64,000 nt of DNA from Hyphomicrobiales bacterium (GTDB lineage Bacteria > Pseudomonadota > Alphaproteobacteria > Rhizobiales > Beijerinckiaceae). Of the stretch, positions 19,338 to 27,792 are shown one piece after another. How positions within the stretch are numbered: the first letter of the stretch is position 1; every line of letters starts with the position of its first letter. The position numbers were made by a program, and so were the translations under genes. The notes beneath the pieces were generated by a model that made no database searches, was not told the DNA's origin, and saw only the letters and a list, made by a program, of their open reading frames with translations. Location of the stretch: contig JADJVD010000005.1 in the NCBI GenBank assembly GCA_016716745.1, forward strand, positions 124,001-188,000, written 5' to 3'.

Positions 19338-20279
19338 TCAGCGGTTCGCCGGCGCCCACTCGCCATACCAGCGTTTGAACAGGTCGAGCTGCGTGCGCGC
19401 GAAATGCTTCTGGCTGGCCGACAGTTCGTCCGTCGCGTTGAAGTGCAGCTCGTATTCCGGGTTGCCTTCCAGAACCATCAGATATTTGTAGTACAGCACG
19501 AGGTCGGCGCCCTCGTCGAAGGTGGAGAGCACTTTCAGCGCGCCCTCCAGTTCGGCCGCCGCGCGGCGCGCGGACACGTCGCCGGCCTGCGCCCGCTCGC
19601 AGAGCGCGACGAGATGCAGCACCTGCCGCGGCAGCACGTTGCCGATGCCGGTGATCGCGCCCTTCGCGCCGCAATAGACATAGCCGTGGAAGACGCCGGT
19701 ATCGACGCCGACCATCAGGCTCAGCTTGTCGGACCGGCCGACGATGTGCTCGGCCGCGTAGGACATGGCGGCGGTGGAGCCGAACTCCTTGAAGCCGATG
19801 AGATGCGGATATTTGTCGTGCAGGGCGAAGAACAGATCGGCCTTCGTCTCGAAGCCGTAATAGGGGCTGTTGTAGATCACGGAGGGAAGCCCGTCGCCGG
19901 CCTCCAGGATCGCCGAGAAATGGTGGAGCTGGGCCGCCGGCGAGGTTCCGCGCGAGAGCACGCGCGGGATCACCATCAGCCCCGCCGCGCCGACCTTGCG
20001 CGCATGGGCGGCGAGGGCGGCGGCGCGCTTCGGGTTCTGCGCGCCCGTGCCGACGATGACGGGCACGCCCGCCTTCGCCAGCGCCTCGACGCCTTCCATG
20101 CGCTGCTCGTCGGTGAGCAGCGGCCAGTCGCCCATCGAGCCGCAATAGACGACCGAGTTCATGCTGAGATCGACCAACTCGCGGCCCTTGCGGGCGAGCG
20201 CGGCGAAATCCGGCGCGCGGGCGGCCGTGCAGGGCGTCATCAGCGCGGGGATGACGCCGGAGAAGACGGGTTTCGACAT
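19338..20279 (-). CDS. DapA-family aldolase/deaminase, probable hydroxyproline catabolism
   Basis: A 313-residue protein of the dihydrodipicolinate synthase/N-acetylneuraminate lyase family, a class I TIM barrel. The Schiff-base Lys is in LIGFKEFGST (about Lys164) and the catalytic Tyr in VIYNSPYYG (about Tyr136). It is not the biosynthetic DapA: it carries an MGDWPLLTDEQRMEG-type catabolic start. Next to a proline-racemase-type epimerase it is best read as a pyrroline-4-hydroxy-2-carboxylate deaminase (inference). It is promoter-proximal and divergent from the GntR gene. Confidence 0.83.
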   Translation of the reverse strand: MSKPVFSGVIPALMTPCTAARAPDFAALARKGRELVDLSMNSVVYCGSMGDWPLLTDEQRMEGVEALAKAGVPVIVGTGAQNPKRAAALAAHARKVGAAGLMVIPRVLSRGTSPAAQLHHFSAILEAGDGLPSVIYNSPYYGFETKADLFFALHDKYPHLIGFKEFGSTAAMSYAAEHIVGRSDKLSLMVGVDTGVFHGYVYCGAKGAITGIGNVLPRQVLHLVALCERAQAGDVSARRAAAELEGALKVLSTFDEGADLVLYYKYLMVLEGNPEYELHFNATDELSASQKHFARTQLDLFKRWYGEWAPANR

Positions 20280-20333
20280 GCGGGCTCTCCAGAAATGGCG
20301 GCGCGAGCGGCGCGCGGGCTTGATTTCGCAATT

Positions 20334-20351
20334 TTGTATATTGTATACAAT
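20334..20351. promoter_or_regulatory. GntR operator in the divergent promoter
   Basis: The perfect 12-bp palindrome ATTGTATACAAT (20340-20351) with an extra half-site TTGTATA directly to its left (20334-20340). It lies between the divergent DapA-like and GntR genes, 55 bp upstream of the GntR start. The form TNGTNNACNA is the classic operator of FadR/FCD GntR regulators, so autoregulation and control of the catabolic pair are strongly suggested. Confidence 0.75.
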
Positions 20352-20406
20352 CTTGGAGTCAAGCCCATTTGGGTGGAGAGGCGGTCATGTGGGCAGAGAG
20401 GCGATC

Positions 20407-21069
20407 ATGGCGCAGCCGGGGCTGAAATCGAGAACGGTCGCCGCCGCCATCGCCGAGGCGCTGCGGACCGACATTCTGAGCGGCGCGCTCGCCTCCGGCG
20501 CGCAGCTCCGGCAGGACGCGCTCGCCGGCGCCTACGGCGTCAGCCGCATCCCCGTGCGCGAGGCGCTGCTGGCGCTCGAGGGCGAGGGGCTGGTGCAGAT
20601 CGTCCCGCACAAGGGCGCGGTCGTCAGCGCGCTGTCGGCGGCGGAGGTGGGGGACGTATTCGACCTGCGCATCCTGCTGGAACCGCGCCTCGCCCGCGCC
20701 TCGATCCCGCTGTTGACGAGGGAGGATCTGGCCGAACTCGACGCCATTCAGGCGCGCTTCGCCGAGGCCGTCGCGCGACAGGACCGCGCGCTGTGGGGCG
20801 CGCTCAACGCGCAACTGCATCTGACGATGTATCGCCGCGCGCCGCTGCCGCGCTCGCTCGTCCTGGTCGCCGGCCTGTTGCAGACCAGCGAGCGCTATAC
20901 GCGCATGCAGATGGCCCGCGCCGCCGCCGACCGCCGCGCCGCGGCCGAACATGCGCAGCTCGTCGCGCTCTGCCGCACAGGAAAGGCGGAGGCGGCCGCG
21001 ACGCTGCTCGCCGCCCATATCGAGGCCGTGCGCGCCGACATGCTGGCGCTGATGCAAGCGGCGGGGTGA
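20407..21069 (+). CDS. GntR-family (FCD domain) transcriptional regulator
   Basis: A 220-residue repressor with an N-terminal winged helix (about 8-75; ALAGAYGVSRIPVREALLAL is the recognition region) and an all-helical FCD ligand domain (about 90-215). The FCD metal-binding pattern is visible as D in DLRILLEP, H in NAQLHLTM and H in AAHIEAVRADM. It probably represses the hydroxyproline-type genes divergently transcribed from 20279, through the palindrome at 20340-20351, with a pathway metabolite as inducer (inference). Confidence 0.87.
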   Translation: MAQPGLKSRTVAAAIAEALRTDILSGALASGAQLRQDALAGAYGVSRIPVREALLALEGEGLVQIVPHKGAVVSALSAAEVGDVFDLRILLEPRLARASIPLLTREDLAELDAIQARFAEAVARQDRALWGALNAQLHLTMYRRAPLPRSLVLVAGLLQTSERYTRMQMARAAADRRAAAEHAQLVALCRTGKAEAAATLLAAHIEAVRADMLALMQAAG

Positions 21070-21108
21070 GGGCTGCCGCTCGTCGCATCTTCGGGAAAGG
21101 GCGCGCCT

Positions 21109-21150
21109 GGCCCGCAGGCGTGGATGGCCGGGACAAGCCCGGCCATGACG
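21109..21150. repeat. Palindromic intergenic repeat (GLVPAIH type)
   Basis: GGCCCGCAGGCGTGGATGG followed by a perfect hairpin ATGGCCGGG-acaag-CCCGGCCAT (21124-21146). This is the intergenic palindrome whose translation gives the recurrent MAGLVPAIHA string in many Rhizobiales genomes (family knowledge). Here it follows the GntR stop by about 40 bp and may also act as a terminator. Confidence 0.65.
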
Positions 21151-21237
21151 GCAAAGGGCGACAGCGGCGCAACTATTCGTGTCTGCGCGCGTCGTGGCCG
21201 GTCGGTCTGGAAAGGAACCCCGTCAGGGGAGACGCGG

Positions 21238-21314
21238 TGGTAGCGGAGGAGGGACTCGAACCCCCGACACAAGGATTATGATTCCTCTGCTCTAGCCAGC
21301 TGAGCTACTCCGCC
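21238..21314 (-). tRNA. tRNA-Met (CAU), elongator type
   Basis: A 77-nt cloverleaf on the minus strand. The acceptor starts GGCGGAG and pairs with CTCCGCT(A), and the 3' CCA is encoded. The D-arm has AGCTCAGCTGG, the anticodon loop is ATCATAA with anticodon CAU, and the T-arm has GGTTCGAGTCC. A first-base G paired in the acceptor, with no C1-A72-type mismatch, argues against the initiator. The lysidine-modified tRNA-Ile2 also carries CAU at DNA level, but the overall sequence fits alphaproteobacterial elongator Met. Confidence 0.93.
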
Positions 21315-21415
21315 ATACCCGCTCGCGCGAGGCCGGTTTGCGCTCTTCGTCGCTTGCCCCGGCAGGCCGCGCGATATAGGCCGCCGGCTTTCGCGCTGTC
21401 AAGAAACCTAGCCCC

Positions 21416-21982
21416 CTAAGCGTGCTGCGACTTTCTGAAGCGCGCCAGCGTGAACAGGCCGAGCGGGGCGAGCGTGCGGCGCTCGACGAGCGTCACGTCG
21501 GCGCGCCCTGCAGCCCAGTCGCCGATCACCGACCACGGGAATTCCGGCCGCCAGCCGAGCTTCTGGCCGCGCCGGCCGAGCCAGCCCTCGACGGCGGCGA
21601 TCGGCCCCTTGTCGGCCCCAACATGATTGACGAGCACGATCTCGCCGCCCGGCCGCGTCACGCGCGCCATCTCGTCGAGCGTGCGGGCGGGGTCGGGCAC
21701 GGTGGTGATGACATAGGGCGAGACGACGCCGTCGAAGCTCGCGTCGGCGAAATCGAGGTTCATCGCGTCCATCGCGATCAGGGCCTCGACGTTGTTCAGG
21801 CCGAGATCGGCGACGCGCTTGCGGGCGATGGCGAGCATCGGCTCGGACAGGTCGACGCCGGTCACGCGCACGCCGGCGCCGAACATCGGCAGTTCGAGCC
21901 CGGTGCCGACGCCGACGTCGAGCCAGCGCCCGCCTCTCGCGTTGACGGCGGCGGCGGCCGCCTGCCGACCCGGCCGCATCAC
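21416..21982 (-). CDS. SAM-dependent methyltransferase, PmtA/UbiE-like, start uncertain
   Basis: Class I methyltransferase. From the GTG at 21982 it has 188 residues: SAM motif I WLDVGVGTGLELP (about 20-32), VTGVDLSEPMLAIARKR, SFDGVVSPYVITTVPDP and RVTRPGGEIVLVNHVG. The style matches phosphatidylethanolamine N-methyltransferases (PmtA) of alphaproteobacteria, which act on membrane lipids. Family-like residues continue upstream of 21982 (HVEEAYARWAPIYDRVF), but no ATG, GTG or TTG exists in that frame before the mnmA stop. The only candidates are a CTG at 22114-22112, overlapping that stop, or an ATC. A start lost to an indel is possible. Confidence 0.78.
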   Translation of the reverse strand: MMRPGRQAAAAAVNARGGRWLDVGVGTGLELPMFGAGVRVTGVDLSEPMLAIARKRVADLGLNNVEALIAMDAMNLDFADASFDGVVSPYVITTVPDPARTLDEMARVTRPGGEIVLVNHVGADKGPIAAVEGWLGRRGQKLGWRPEFPWSVIGDWAAGRADVTLVERRTLAPLGLFTLARFRKSQHA

Positions 21983-22110
21983 CGCGGTGAAGACGCGATC
22001 ATAGATCGGCGCCCAGCGCGCATAGGCCTCCTCGACATGCGCATGGTCGATGCGCGAGGGCTCGGCGCGGGCGGCGTCGCGGGGGCGTTCACGACGATCC
22101 TCGGGGCAGG

Positions 22111-23328
22111 TCAGGCGGGAACGCGGGCGGCGCTGTCGCGCGGGGGCGCGCGCCAGACCGGCTGGGCGGCGCGGATGACGCCGCCGCCGAGCACGCGGGC
22201 GCGCGGATCGGCGGAGTCGTAGAGCACGCAGGCCTGCCCCGGCGAGACGCCCTCCTCGCCCTCGAGGAGATCGACGATCGCCTCGCCGTTCTCGACGACG
22301 AGGCGCGCCGGGGTCGGCTCGCGGGTGGAGCGGATGCGGGCGGCGACCTCGAGGCCGCCGGCCGGCAGATCGTCGAGCGCGCCGGCGCCGATCCAGTTGA
22401 AATCGCGCAGATGGATGCGCCGCGTCGTCAGCGCCTCGCGCGGGCCGACGACGACGCGCGCGTTCGCCGCGTCGAGCGCGACGACGTAGAGCGGCTCGGT
22501 CATCGGCTTGCTCGCGGTCGACAGGCCGAGGCCGCGACGCTGGCCGATCGTGTAGTGAATGATGCCGGCGTGACGACCGAGCACGCGCCCGTCGACATGC
22601 ACGATGTCGCCGGCGCGCGCCGCCTCCGGCTTCAGCCGCTCGATCACGCCCGTATATTTGCCGGACGGAACGAAGCAGATGTCCTGGCTGTCGGCCTTGT
22701 CTGCGACGGGCAGGCCGAACTCGGCCGCCATCTCGCGCACGCGCGCCTTCTCCAGATCGCCGAGCGGGAAGCGCAGCAGCGCGAGCTGGTCGTGCGTGGT
22801 GGCGAACAGGAAGTAGCTCTGGTCACGCGAGGCGTCGCGGGCGCGGTAGAGCGCGCGGCCGCCCGCTCCGTCCTCGCGCGAGGCCACATAGTGGCCGGTC
22901 GCCAGCGCGTCGGCGCCGAGATCGCGCGCGGTGTCGAACAGGTCGGCGAATTTGATGTGCTGGTTGCAGGCGACGCAGGGGATCGGCGTCTCGCCCGAGG
23001 CGTAGCTCTCGGCGAAGGGCTCGATCACCTTCTCGCGGAAGCGGCTCTCGTAATCGAGCACATAGTGCGGCACGCCGATGCGCGCGGCGACGGCGCGGGC
23101 GTCGTGAATGTCCTGTCCCGCGCAGCAGGCGCCCTTGCGATGGGTCGCCTCGCCGTGATCGTAGAGTTGCAGCGTGACGCCGACGACGTCGTAACCGAGG
23201 CCCTTCAGCCAGGCGGCGACGACGGAGGAGTCGACGCCGCCGGACATGGCGACGACGACGCGCGTGTCGGCGGGGCTCTTGCCTGGAACGAGGGGCGCCA
23301 GCGTCGGGCCGGCGATGTGGTCGGTCAT
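22111..23328 (-). CDS. mnmA: tRNA-specific 2-thiouridylase MnmA
   Basis: A 405-residue enzyme that thiolates U34 of Lys, Glu and Gln tRNAs. The PP-loop [14 protein letters not shown] (about 25-38) is intact. The two active-site cysteines are present in [10 protein letters not shown] (about 125) and in [12 protein letters not shown] (about 220), the latter followed by the expected [14 protein letters not shown] core. About 20 extra N-terminal residues precede the PP-loop. The end overlaps the upstream extension of the methyltransferase frame. Confidence 0.95.
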   Translation of the reverse strand: MTDHIAGPTLAPLVPGKSPADTRVVVAMSGGVDSSVVAAWLKGLGYDVVGVTLQLYDHGEATHRKGACCAGQDIHDARAVAARIGVPHYVLDYESRFREKVIEPFAESYASGETPIPCVACNQHIKFADLFDTARDLGADALATGHYVASREDGAGGRALYRARDASRDQSYFLFATTHDQLALLRFPLGDLEKARVREMAAEFGLPVADKADSQDICFVPSGKYTGVIERLKPEAARAGDIVHVDGRVLGRHAGIIHYTIGQRRGLGLSTASKPMTEPLYVVALDAANARVVVGPREALTTRRIHLRDFNWIGAGALDDLPAGGLEVAARIRSTREPTPARLVVENGEAIVDLLEGEEGVSPGQACVLYDSADPRARVLGGGVIRAAQPVWRAPPRDSAARVPA

Positions 23329-23551
23329 GCTCGCGTCCCTGCCGGTTCAAGGCCGGCCCTGAGCGTCGGCCGGCGCTCCGGCTCGCGCCACAGATCGGCC
23401 ATCCGGGCCGCGAGCGCAAGTGTTCCGGCGCGCGCCCCGGCGGGGTCTTGCGCGGCTGCGACGGCCCCCGCTGGCGCCGGCGCGAGGCGCCCGCACGCAA
23501 CACTTTCGTAAGATTTTGCCGAGACTTCCGGCCGAAATTCCGCAAATCGGC

Positions 23552-23566
23552 TTAGCTAATTTTTAA
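23552..23566 (+). promoter_or_regulatory. CtrA-like box upstream of sciP
   Basis: TTAG-CTAATTT-TTAA matches the CtrA consensus TTAA-N7-TTAA with one mismatch, 54 bp upstream of the sciP start and in an unusually AT-rich patch. In Caulobacter, sciP is itself a CtrA target, so this site fits the known circuit; its function here is inferred. Confidence 0.5.
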
Positions 23567-23619
23567 GCGCAACGCGCCTAGAGTCACGGACAGTTCAGTG
23601 CGTTCGTGTGAGTGTTGTG

Positions 23620-23895
23620 ATGACCGAACCCCACCGCCCGAGGGTCAAATACGTCATCGGGCCCGACGGCAGCCCGCTTACGATCGCCGATCTTCCGCCG
23701 TCCTCGACGAAGCGATGGGTGATCCGGCGCAAGGCCGAGGTCGTCGCCGCCGTGCGCGGCGGGCTCCTCTCCCTCGAGGAGGCGTGCAGCCGCTACACGC
23801 TCACGGTGGACGAGTTCCTGAGCTGGCAAACCTCGATCGACCAATATGGCCTCGCCGGCCTGCGCACGACGCGCATCCAGCAATATCGCCAGTAA
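23620..23895 (+). CDS. sciP: SciP-type CtrA inhibitory protein (DUF1153)
   Basis: A 91-residue helix-turn-helix protein essentially matching the conserved SciP core: YVIGPDGSPLTIADLPP, KRWVIRRKAEVVAAVRGGLL, and LSLEEACSRYTL with DEFLSWQ. In Caulobacter SciP binds DNA and CtrA to block CtrA-activated transcription early in the cell cycle; orthologues occur across alphaproteobacteria. The start at MTEP (23620) was preferred over an in-frame GTG at 23608. The gene is monocistronic with a strong hairpin after it. Confidence 0.93.
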   Translation: MTEPHRPRVKYVIGPDGSPLTIADLPPSSTKRWVIRRKAEVVAAVRGGLLSLEEACSRYTLTVDEFLSWQTSIDQYGLAGLRTTRIQQYRQ

Positions 23896-23918
23896 GATCG
23901 CGGCTTTCCGTCTGTTTC

Positions 23919-23948
23919 GAAACCCTCGCCCCTGCGGGCGGGGGTTTC
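23919..23948. terminator. Hairpin between sciP and the convergent SDR gene
   Basis: A 13-bp stem GAAACCCTCGCCC / GGGCGGGGGTTTC with one G-T wobble and a 4-nt loop, 23 bp after the sciP stop and before the convergent SDR stop at 23962. The A-rich left and T-rich right ends make it a plausible bidirectional terminator. Confidence 0.6.
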
Positions 23949-23961
23949 ACGCGTCCGGGCT

Positions 23962-24843
23962 TCACGGCATCAACTGGCCGCCGTTCACCTCGATCACCTG
24001 GCCCGTGACGTAGCCGGACAGGCGCTGCGAGGCGAGGAACAGATAGGCGCCGACGCAATCGTCCGGCGTTCCCACCCGGCCCATCGGAATCGTCTGGCGC
24101 ATGGCCTCGATCTGCGCCTGCGTCGAGTAGCGCTCGTGGAAGGGCGTGGCGATGACGCCGGGGGCGACGGCGTTGACGCGGATGCCGTCGCCGATCAGCT
24201 CGCGCGCTTGCCCGCGCGTGAAGGTCGAGACCCAGCCCTTGGCGGCGGCGTAGAGCGCCGCGCCGCCGCCGCCGCCGAAGCGCGCGGCCACCGAACTGGT
24301 GTTGACGATGAAGCCGCCGCCGGCCGCCTTGATGTGCGGCACGGCCGCCCGGCTCATGGCGAAGACGGATCTGGCGTTGAGGTTGATCACCTCGGCGAAG
24401 TGCTCGTCCGTCGCCTGCGTCGTCGGCACGCGGCCGAGCATCAGGCCGGCGTTGTTGATGAGCCCGTCGAGATGGCCGAAATCCTCGACCGTCTGGGCGA
24501 CGACGCGGTCGACGTCGGCCGGTTTGGTCAGGTCTCCCTGCACCAGAAACACCTTTGCGCCCGAGCGGACGATGGCGCCGGCGAGGTCGAGCGCGGTCTT
24601 CTCGCTCGAGTTGAAATGGATCGCCACCTTGCAGCGCTGCTCGGCGAAGGCCCAGGCCAGCGCGGCGCCGATGCCGGTGGAGGCGCCGGTGATCAGCACC
24701 GCCTTGCCGGCGAGGTCGGGAATGAGGAGGGCGGGCGGCTTCTCCGCCGCCTGAGGCTTGACGGGCGCGTTCGGGTTGACCGCCCCGCCGCGCATCCCGA
24801 ACCCCGGAAATCCGATCGGCGGCATGCCCGGCGGCGTCTCCAT
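23962..24843 (-). CDS. Short-chain dehydrogenase/reductase
   Basis: A 293-residue classical SDR. The Rossmann motif is VLITGASTGIGAALA (about 47-61), NNAG sits in GLINNAGLM, and the catalytic Ser and YxxxK appear in VNTSSVAARFGGGGGAALYAAAKGW. The conserved C-terminal GYVTGQVIEVNGGQLMP matches 3-oxoacyl-ACP/alcohol dehydrogenase-like SDRs. It is preceded by an unusual 40-residue Pro/Gly-rich leader (PPGMPPIGFPGFGMRGG). Substrate unknown; NAD(P)H-dependent. Confidence 0.85.
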   Translation of the reverse strand: METPPGMPPIGFPGFGMRGGAVNPNAPVKPQAAEKPPALLIPDLAGKAVLITGASTGIGAALAWAFAEQRCKVAIHFNSSEKTALDLAGAIVRSGAKVFLVQGDLTKPADVDRVVAQTVEDFGHLDGLINNAGLMLGRVPTTQATDEHFAEVINLNARSVFAMSRAAVPHIKAAGGGFIVNTSSVAARFGGGGGAALYAAAKGWVSTFTRGQARELIGDGIRVNAVAPGVIATPFHERYSTQAQIEAMRQTIPMGRVGTPDDCVGAYLFLASQRLSGYVTGQVIEVNGGQLMP

Positions 24844-24969
24844 CGCGTCTCTCCCTCGCGGCTGTCGTCCCGGCCCGGCGGGCGCGACGTCACGCAAGGC
24901 TAGCCCTGCGCGCGCCGCCGGTCGACGGGCAAGATCGCCGGACTGTGCGCTTCGATACGTCGGCGCGCG

Positions 24970-25753
24970 TCAATGCGCGGCGGCGAGCACCGCTTCGGCG
25001 CGGATTTCCTCGGTCAGCCGCGCCTTCAGCTCCGAGAAGGCGGGCGAGGTCTTCATGCGATAATCGCGCGGATGCGGCAGGTCGATGCGCACGTCGGCCT
25101 TGATGCGGCCGGGCCTTGCGCTCATCACGATGCAGCGATTGGCGAGGAAGATCGCCTCCTCGATGTCGTGGGTGACGAACAGCACCGTCTTCCTGTCGCG
25201 CTCCCAGATCGACAGAAGAAGCTCCTGCATCAGGCCGCGCGTCTGGTTGTCGAGCGCGCCGAAGGGCTCGTCGAGCAGGAGCATCTCGGGATCGTTGGCG
25301 AGCGCGCGGGCGATGGCGGTGCGCTGCTGCATGCCGCCGGAGAGTTGCTTGGGCCAGTGATGCTCGAAGCCCTTCAGGCCCATCTTCTCGATGAAGCTCG
25401 CGGCGACCGCGCGCTGCTTGTCCATCGGCGCGCCGCGCTCGGCCAGGCCGAACATGATGTTCTGCTCGACGGTGAGCCAGGGAAACAGCGTGTAGCTCTG
25501 GAACACCATGCCGCGGTCCGGGCCGGGGCGGGCGATCTCGCGCCCGTCCATCAGCACGCGGCCGGACGTCGGCCGGTCGAGCCCGGCGACGATGCGCAGC
25601 AGCGTCGACTTTCCGCAGCCGGAGGGGCCGAGAATGGTGATGAAGTCGTTCGCCTCGACTTCGAGCGTCGGTCGGCTGCAATGCCCGCACCGGCGCGCCG
25701 CCGCGATGGCCGGGGAAGGTGCGCGAGACCTGATCGACGACGAGCTTCTTCAT
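24970..25753 (-). CDS. NitT/TauT-type ABC transporter ATPase, frameshifted
   Basis: ATPase of the nitrate/sulfonate/taurine (SsuB/TauB) family. It starts MKKLVVDQVSRTFPG at 25753, overlapping the permease stop (ATGA). After LQPTD one extra base (near 25667) throws the frame; in the next frame it continues LEVEANDFITILGPSGCGKS with the Walker A, then MVFQSYTLFPWLTVEQN, signature LSGGMQQRTAIARAL, Walker B MLLLDEPFGALD and the H-loop. Removing one base gives 260 residues, the normal family size. As written the product would be truncated before the P-loop. The indel is probably a sequence error, since the rest is perfectly conserved. Confidence 0.8.
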
Positions 25754-26526
25754 GCGAACCGCCACGGAAAGAGCTTGCGGTTGATCGCCTTGAACAGGAA
25801 ATCGGAGACGAGGCCGATGATGCCGATGACGATGATGCCGAAGATGATCTGGCCGGTCTCGAGCCGCGCCTGGCTGTCGATGATCATGTGGCCGATGCCG
25901 GCGGACGAGCCGATGAGCTCGGCGACGATGACATAGGTCCACGCCCAGCCGAGGACGAGGCGCAGGATCTCGGCGATCTCGGGCGCGTTGGCCGGAATCA
26001 GCACGCGCCTGACGACGCCGCCGTCGGTGGAGCCGAGCGTATAGGCGGCCTCGACGAGATCGCGCCTGGTCTGGCCGACGGCGACGGCGACCATCAGCAC
26101 GATCTGGAAGAACGAGCCGATGAAGATGACGAGCAGCTTCTGCAATTCGCCGAGGCCCGCCCACAGGATCAGCAAGGGAATGAAGGCCGAGGCCGGCAGG
26201 TAGCGCGCGAAGGAGACAAAAGGCTCAAGCATCGCCTCGACCGGCTTCCACGCTCCCATCGCGATGCCGATCGGCACGCCGACGAGCGCGGCCAGAATGA
26301 AGCCGCCGACGACGCGCCAGATGGTCAGGCCGATGTCGTAGGCGAAGTTGAACTTCGTCATCAGCTCCCAGCCGTTCGCCACCATCGTCAGCGGATCGGC
26401 CAGAAATGTGCGCGAGACGTAGCCGCCGAGCGTGGCGAACGCCCAGACGGCGAGGAACAGAACGAAGAAGCCGACGCCGAGCGCGATGCGCGCGGGCGGG
26501 CTCACTGGTTCGAGCGGTCGAAACAT
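25750..26526 (-). CDS. NitT/TauT-type ABC transporter permease
   Basis: A 258-residue inner-membrane permease with six helices. The EAA loop is RDLVEAAYTLGSTDGGVVRRVLIPANAPEI-like (about 155-185), followed by the GWAWTYVIVAELIGSSAGIGHMI segment typical of SsuC/TauC. It couples to the ATPase at 24970-25753 and receives substrate from the binding protein at 26670-27617. Taurine, sulfonates, nitrate, cyanate or thiamine precursors are possible substrates for the family. Confidence 0.88.
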   Translation of the reverse strand: MFRPLEPVSPPARIALGVGFFVLFLAVWAFATLGGYVSRTFLADPLTMVANGWELMTKFNFAYDIGLTIWRVVGGFILAALVGVPIGIAMGAWKPVEAMLEPFVSFARYLPASAFIPLLILWAGLGELQKLLVIFIGSFFQIVLMVAVAVGQTRRDLVEAAYTLGSTDGGVVRRVLIPANAPEIAEILRLVLGWAWTYVIVAELIGSSAGIGHMIIDSQARLETGQIIFGIIVIGIIGLVSDFLFKAINRKLFPWRFA

Positions 26527-26563
26527 CGTGGCTCGCGCGTGTGTGACGCAGGGTCGTCGGATG

Positions 26564-26590
26564 CTCCCCTCCCGCAGGGCGGGAGAGGGG
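26564..26590. repeat. Palindromic intergenic repeat/hairpin
   Basis: CTCCCCTCCCGC-agg-GCGGGAGAGGGG, an imperfect inverted repeat of the type scattered between genes in many proteobacteria. It lies in the 143-bp gap between the substrate-binding protein and the permease on the opposite (minus) strand, so it would fold in their shared transcript and could lower expression of the downstream membrane genes relative to the binding protein (inference). Confidence 0.5.
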
Positions 26591-26669
26591 CGCAGGCGAT
26601 ACGCCGATCGTGCGGCGGACGCCGTCGCTTCTCCCGGGATACGGAAGAAGCGACGCTGCGAGCGTCAAC

Positions 26670-27617
26670 TCACTGGATGAAGCGCGTGTCGGCGAGCTGC
26701 GACAGATCCGGGATCGCCTTGATGACGCCGGCCCCGAGCATCACGTCGGCCGCCTCCTTCGAGAAGGTCGCGAAATCGCCGGCGAAGAACTTCTGGTTGG
26801 CCGCCTTGTCCTGCCAGCGCAGATATTTCGCCGAGCCGCCGAACTGCTCGCCGGTCTGCTTCACGTCGGCGCCCATGATGTCGTAGGCCTTCTTCTGATC
26901 CTTCTCGATCATCGCGACGGCCTCGAAATAGGAGTCGGCGAAGGCCTTGGCCGCCTTGTCGTTCGAGGCGAGCCAGGCGTTGGCGCAGCCGAACGTGTCC
27001 ATCACCATCGGGTAGTCGAGCGTCGTGGCGATGATCTTGCCCGCATCCGGCTTCTCGCGCACCGCCGAGAGATAGGGCTCGTAAGTCATCGCCGCGTCGT
27101 TCTGGCCGGCGATGAAGGCCTGCGCGGCCGGGCCGGGCTCGAGATTGACGACGGTCACGTCCTTCGGGGACATGCCGTTCTTCTTCAGCACCCAGGCGAG
27201 CATGAAGTAGGGCGAGGTGCCGGGCGCGGAGGAGGCGACGGTCTTGCCCTTCAGGTCCTTGATCGAGGCGATGGCGTTGCGCACGACCATGCCGTCGGCG
27301 CCGTAGCTCTTGTCGAGCTGGAAAATCTGCTTGGTGGCGACGCCGGCGGCGTTCCACACCACCCAGGTCTCGACGGTGGTGGCCGCGCACTGGATGTCGC
27401 CCGAGGCGATGGCGAGGTGGCGCGAGGCCTGCGGGATCTTCTTGATCGTCACGTCGAGGCCGTTCTTCTTGAAGATGCCGGCCTCCTTGGCGAGGGTGAG
27501 GGGGGCGAAGCCCGTCCAGCCCGAAATGCCGATGGCGACCTTGGTCTCCTGCGCGGCGGCCGCGCCCGCGACCAGCATCGCGACGCCGGCGACGCCGGCC
27601 TTCAGAATCGTCTTCAT
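26670..27617 (-). CDS. NitT/TauT-type ABC transporter substrate-binding protein
   Basis: A 315-residue periplasmic binding protein (SsuA/TauA/THI5-like). The signal peptide is about 1-22 (AGAAAA, cut before QETKVAIG). ISGWTGFAPLTLAKEAGIFKK (about 30-50) is the characteristic opening, followed by IASGDIQCAATT and VNLEPGPAAQAFIAGQNDAA. It is the first gene of the three-gene importer. The residues do not let me assign the ligand. Confidence 0.88.
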   Translation of the reverse strand: MKTILKAGVAGVAMLVAGAAAAQETKVAIGISGWTGFAPLTLAKEAGIFKKNGLDVTIKKIPQASRHLAIASGDIQCAATTVETWVVWNAAGVATKQIFQLDKSYGADGMVVRNAIASIKDLKGKTVASSAPGTSPYFMLAWVLKKNGMSPKDVTVVNLEPGPAAQAFIAGQNDAAMTYEPYLSAVREKPDAGKIIATTLDYPMVMDTFGCANAWLASNDKAAKAFADSYFEAVAMIEKDQKKAYDIMGADVKQTGEQFGGSAKYLRWQDKAANQKFFAGDFATFSKEAADVMLGAGVIKAIPDLSQLADTRFIQ

Positions 27618-27740
27618 GACTCTCCCCTTCCTTGCTCCGCGCCGTTCGGCGGGCGGTCTTCGCCGGGCCGGATCATACAAGAACCGGGCCGGGCGCCGCC
27701 TTCGGTCGCCGATTATTCGAGTGGAACATGTCTATACAAA

Positions 27741-27792
27741 ATAGGCAAGCGGGGCCGGCTATCACGATAGGCAAGCGGGGGCGGCGATCACG
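27741..27792. repeat. 26-bp tandem duplication
   Basis: Two adjacent near-identical 26-bp units beginning ATAGGCAAGCGGGG (27741-27766 and 27767-27792), differing at two positions. The second copy contains the stop codon (27788-27790) of the minus-strand secreted-protein gene. It lies between that gene and the binding-protein gene, which diverge from this spacer. Confidence 0.7.

Noticed and set aside
21238..21314. tRNA-Ile2 (CAU read as lysidine) or initiator tRNA
   Set aside because: The overall sequence and paired first base fit alphaproteobacterial elongator tRNA-Met. Ile2 cannot be fully excluded without comparison but is less likely.
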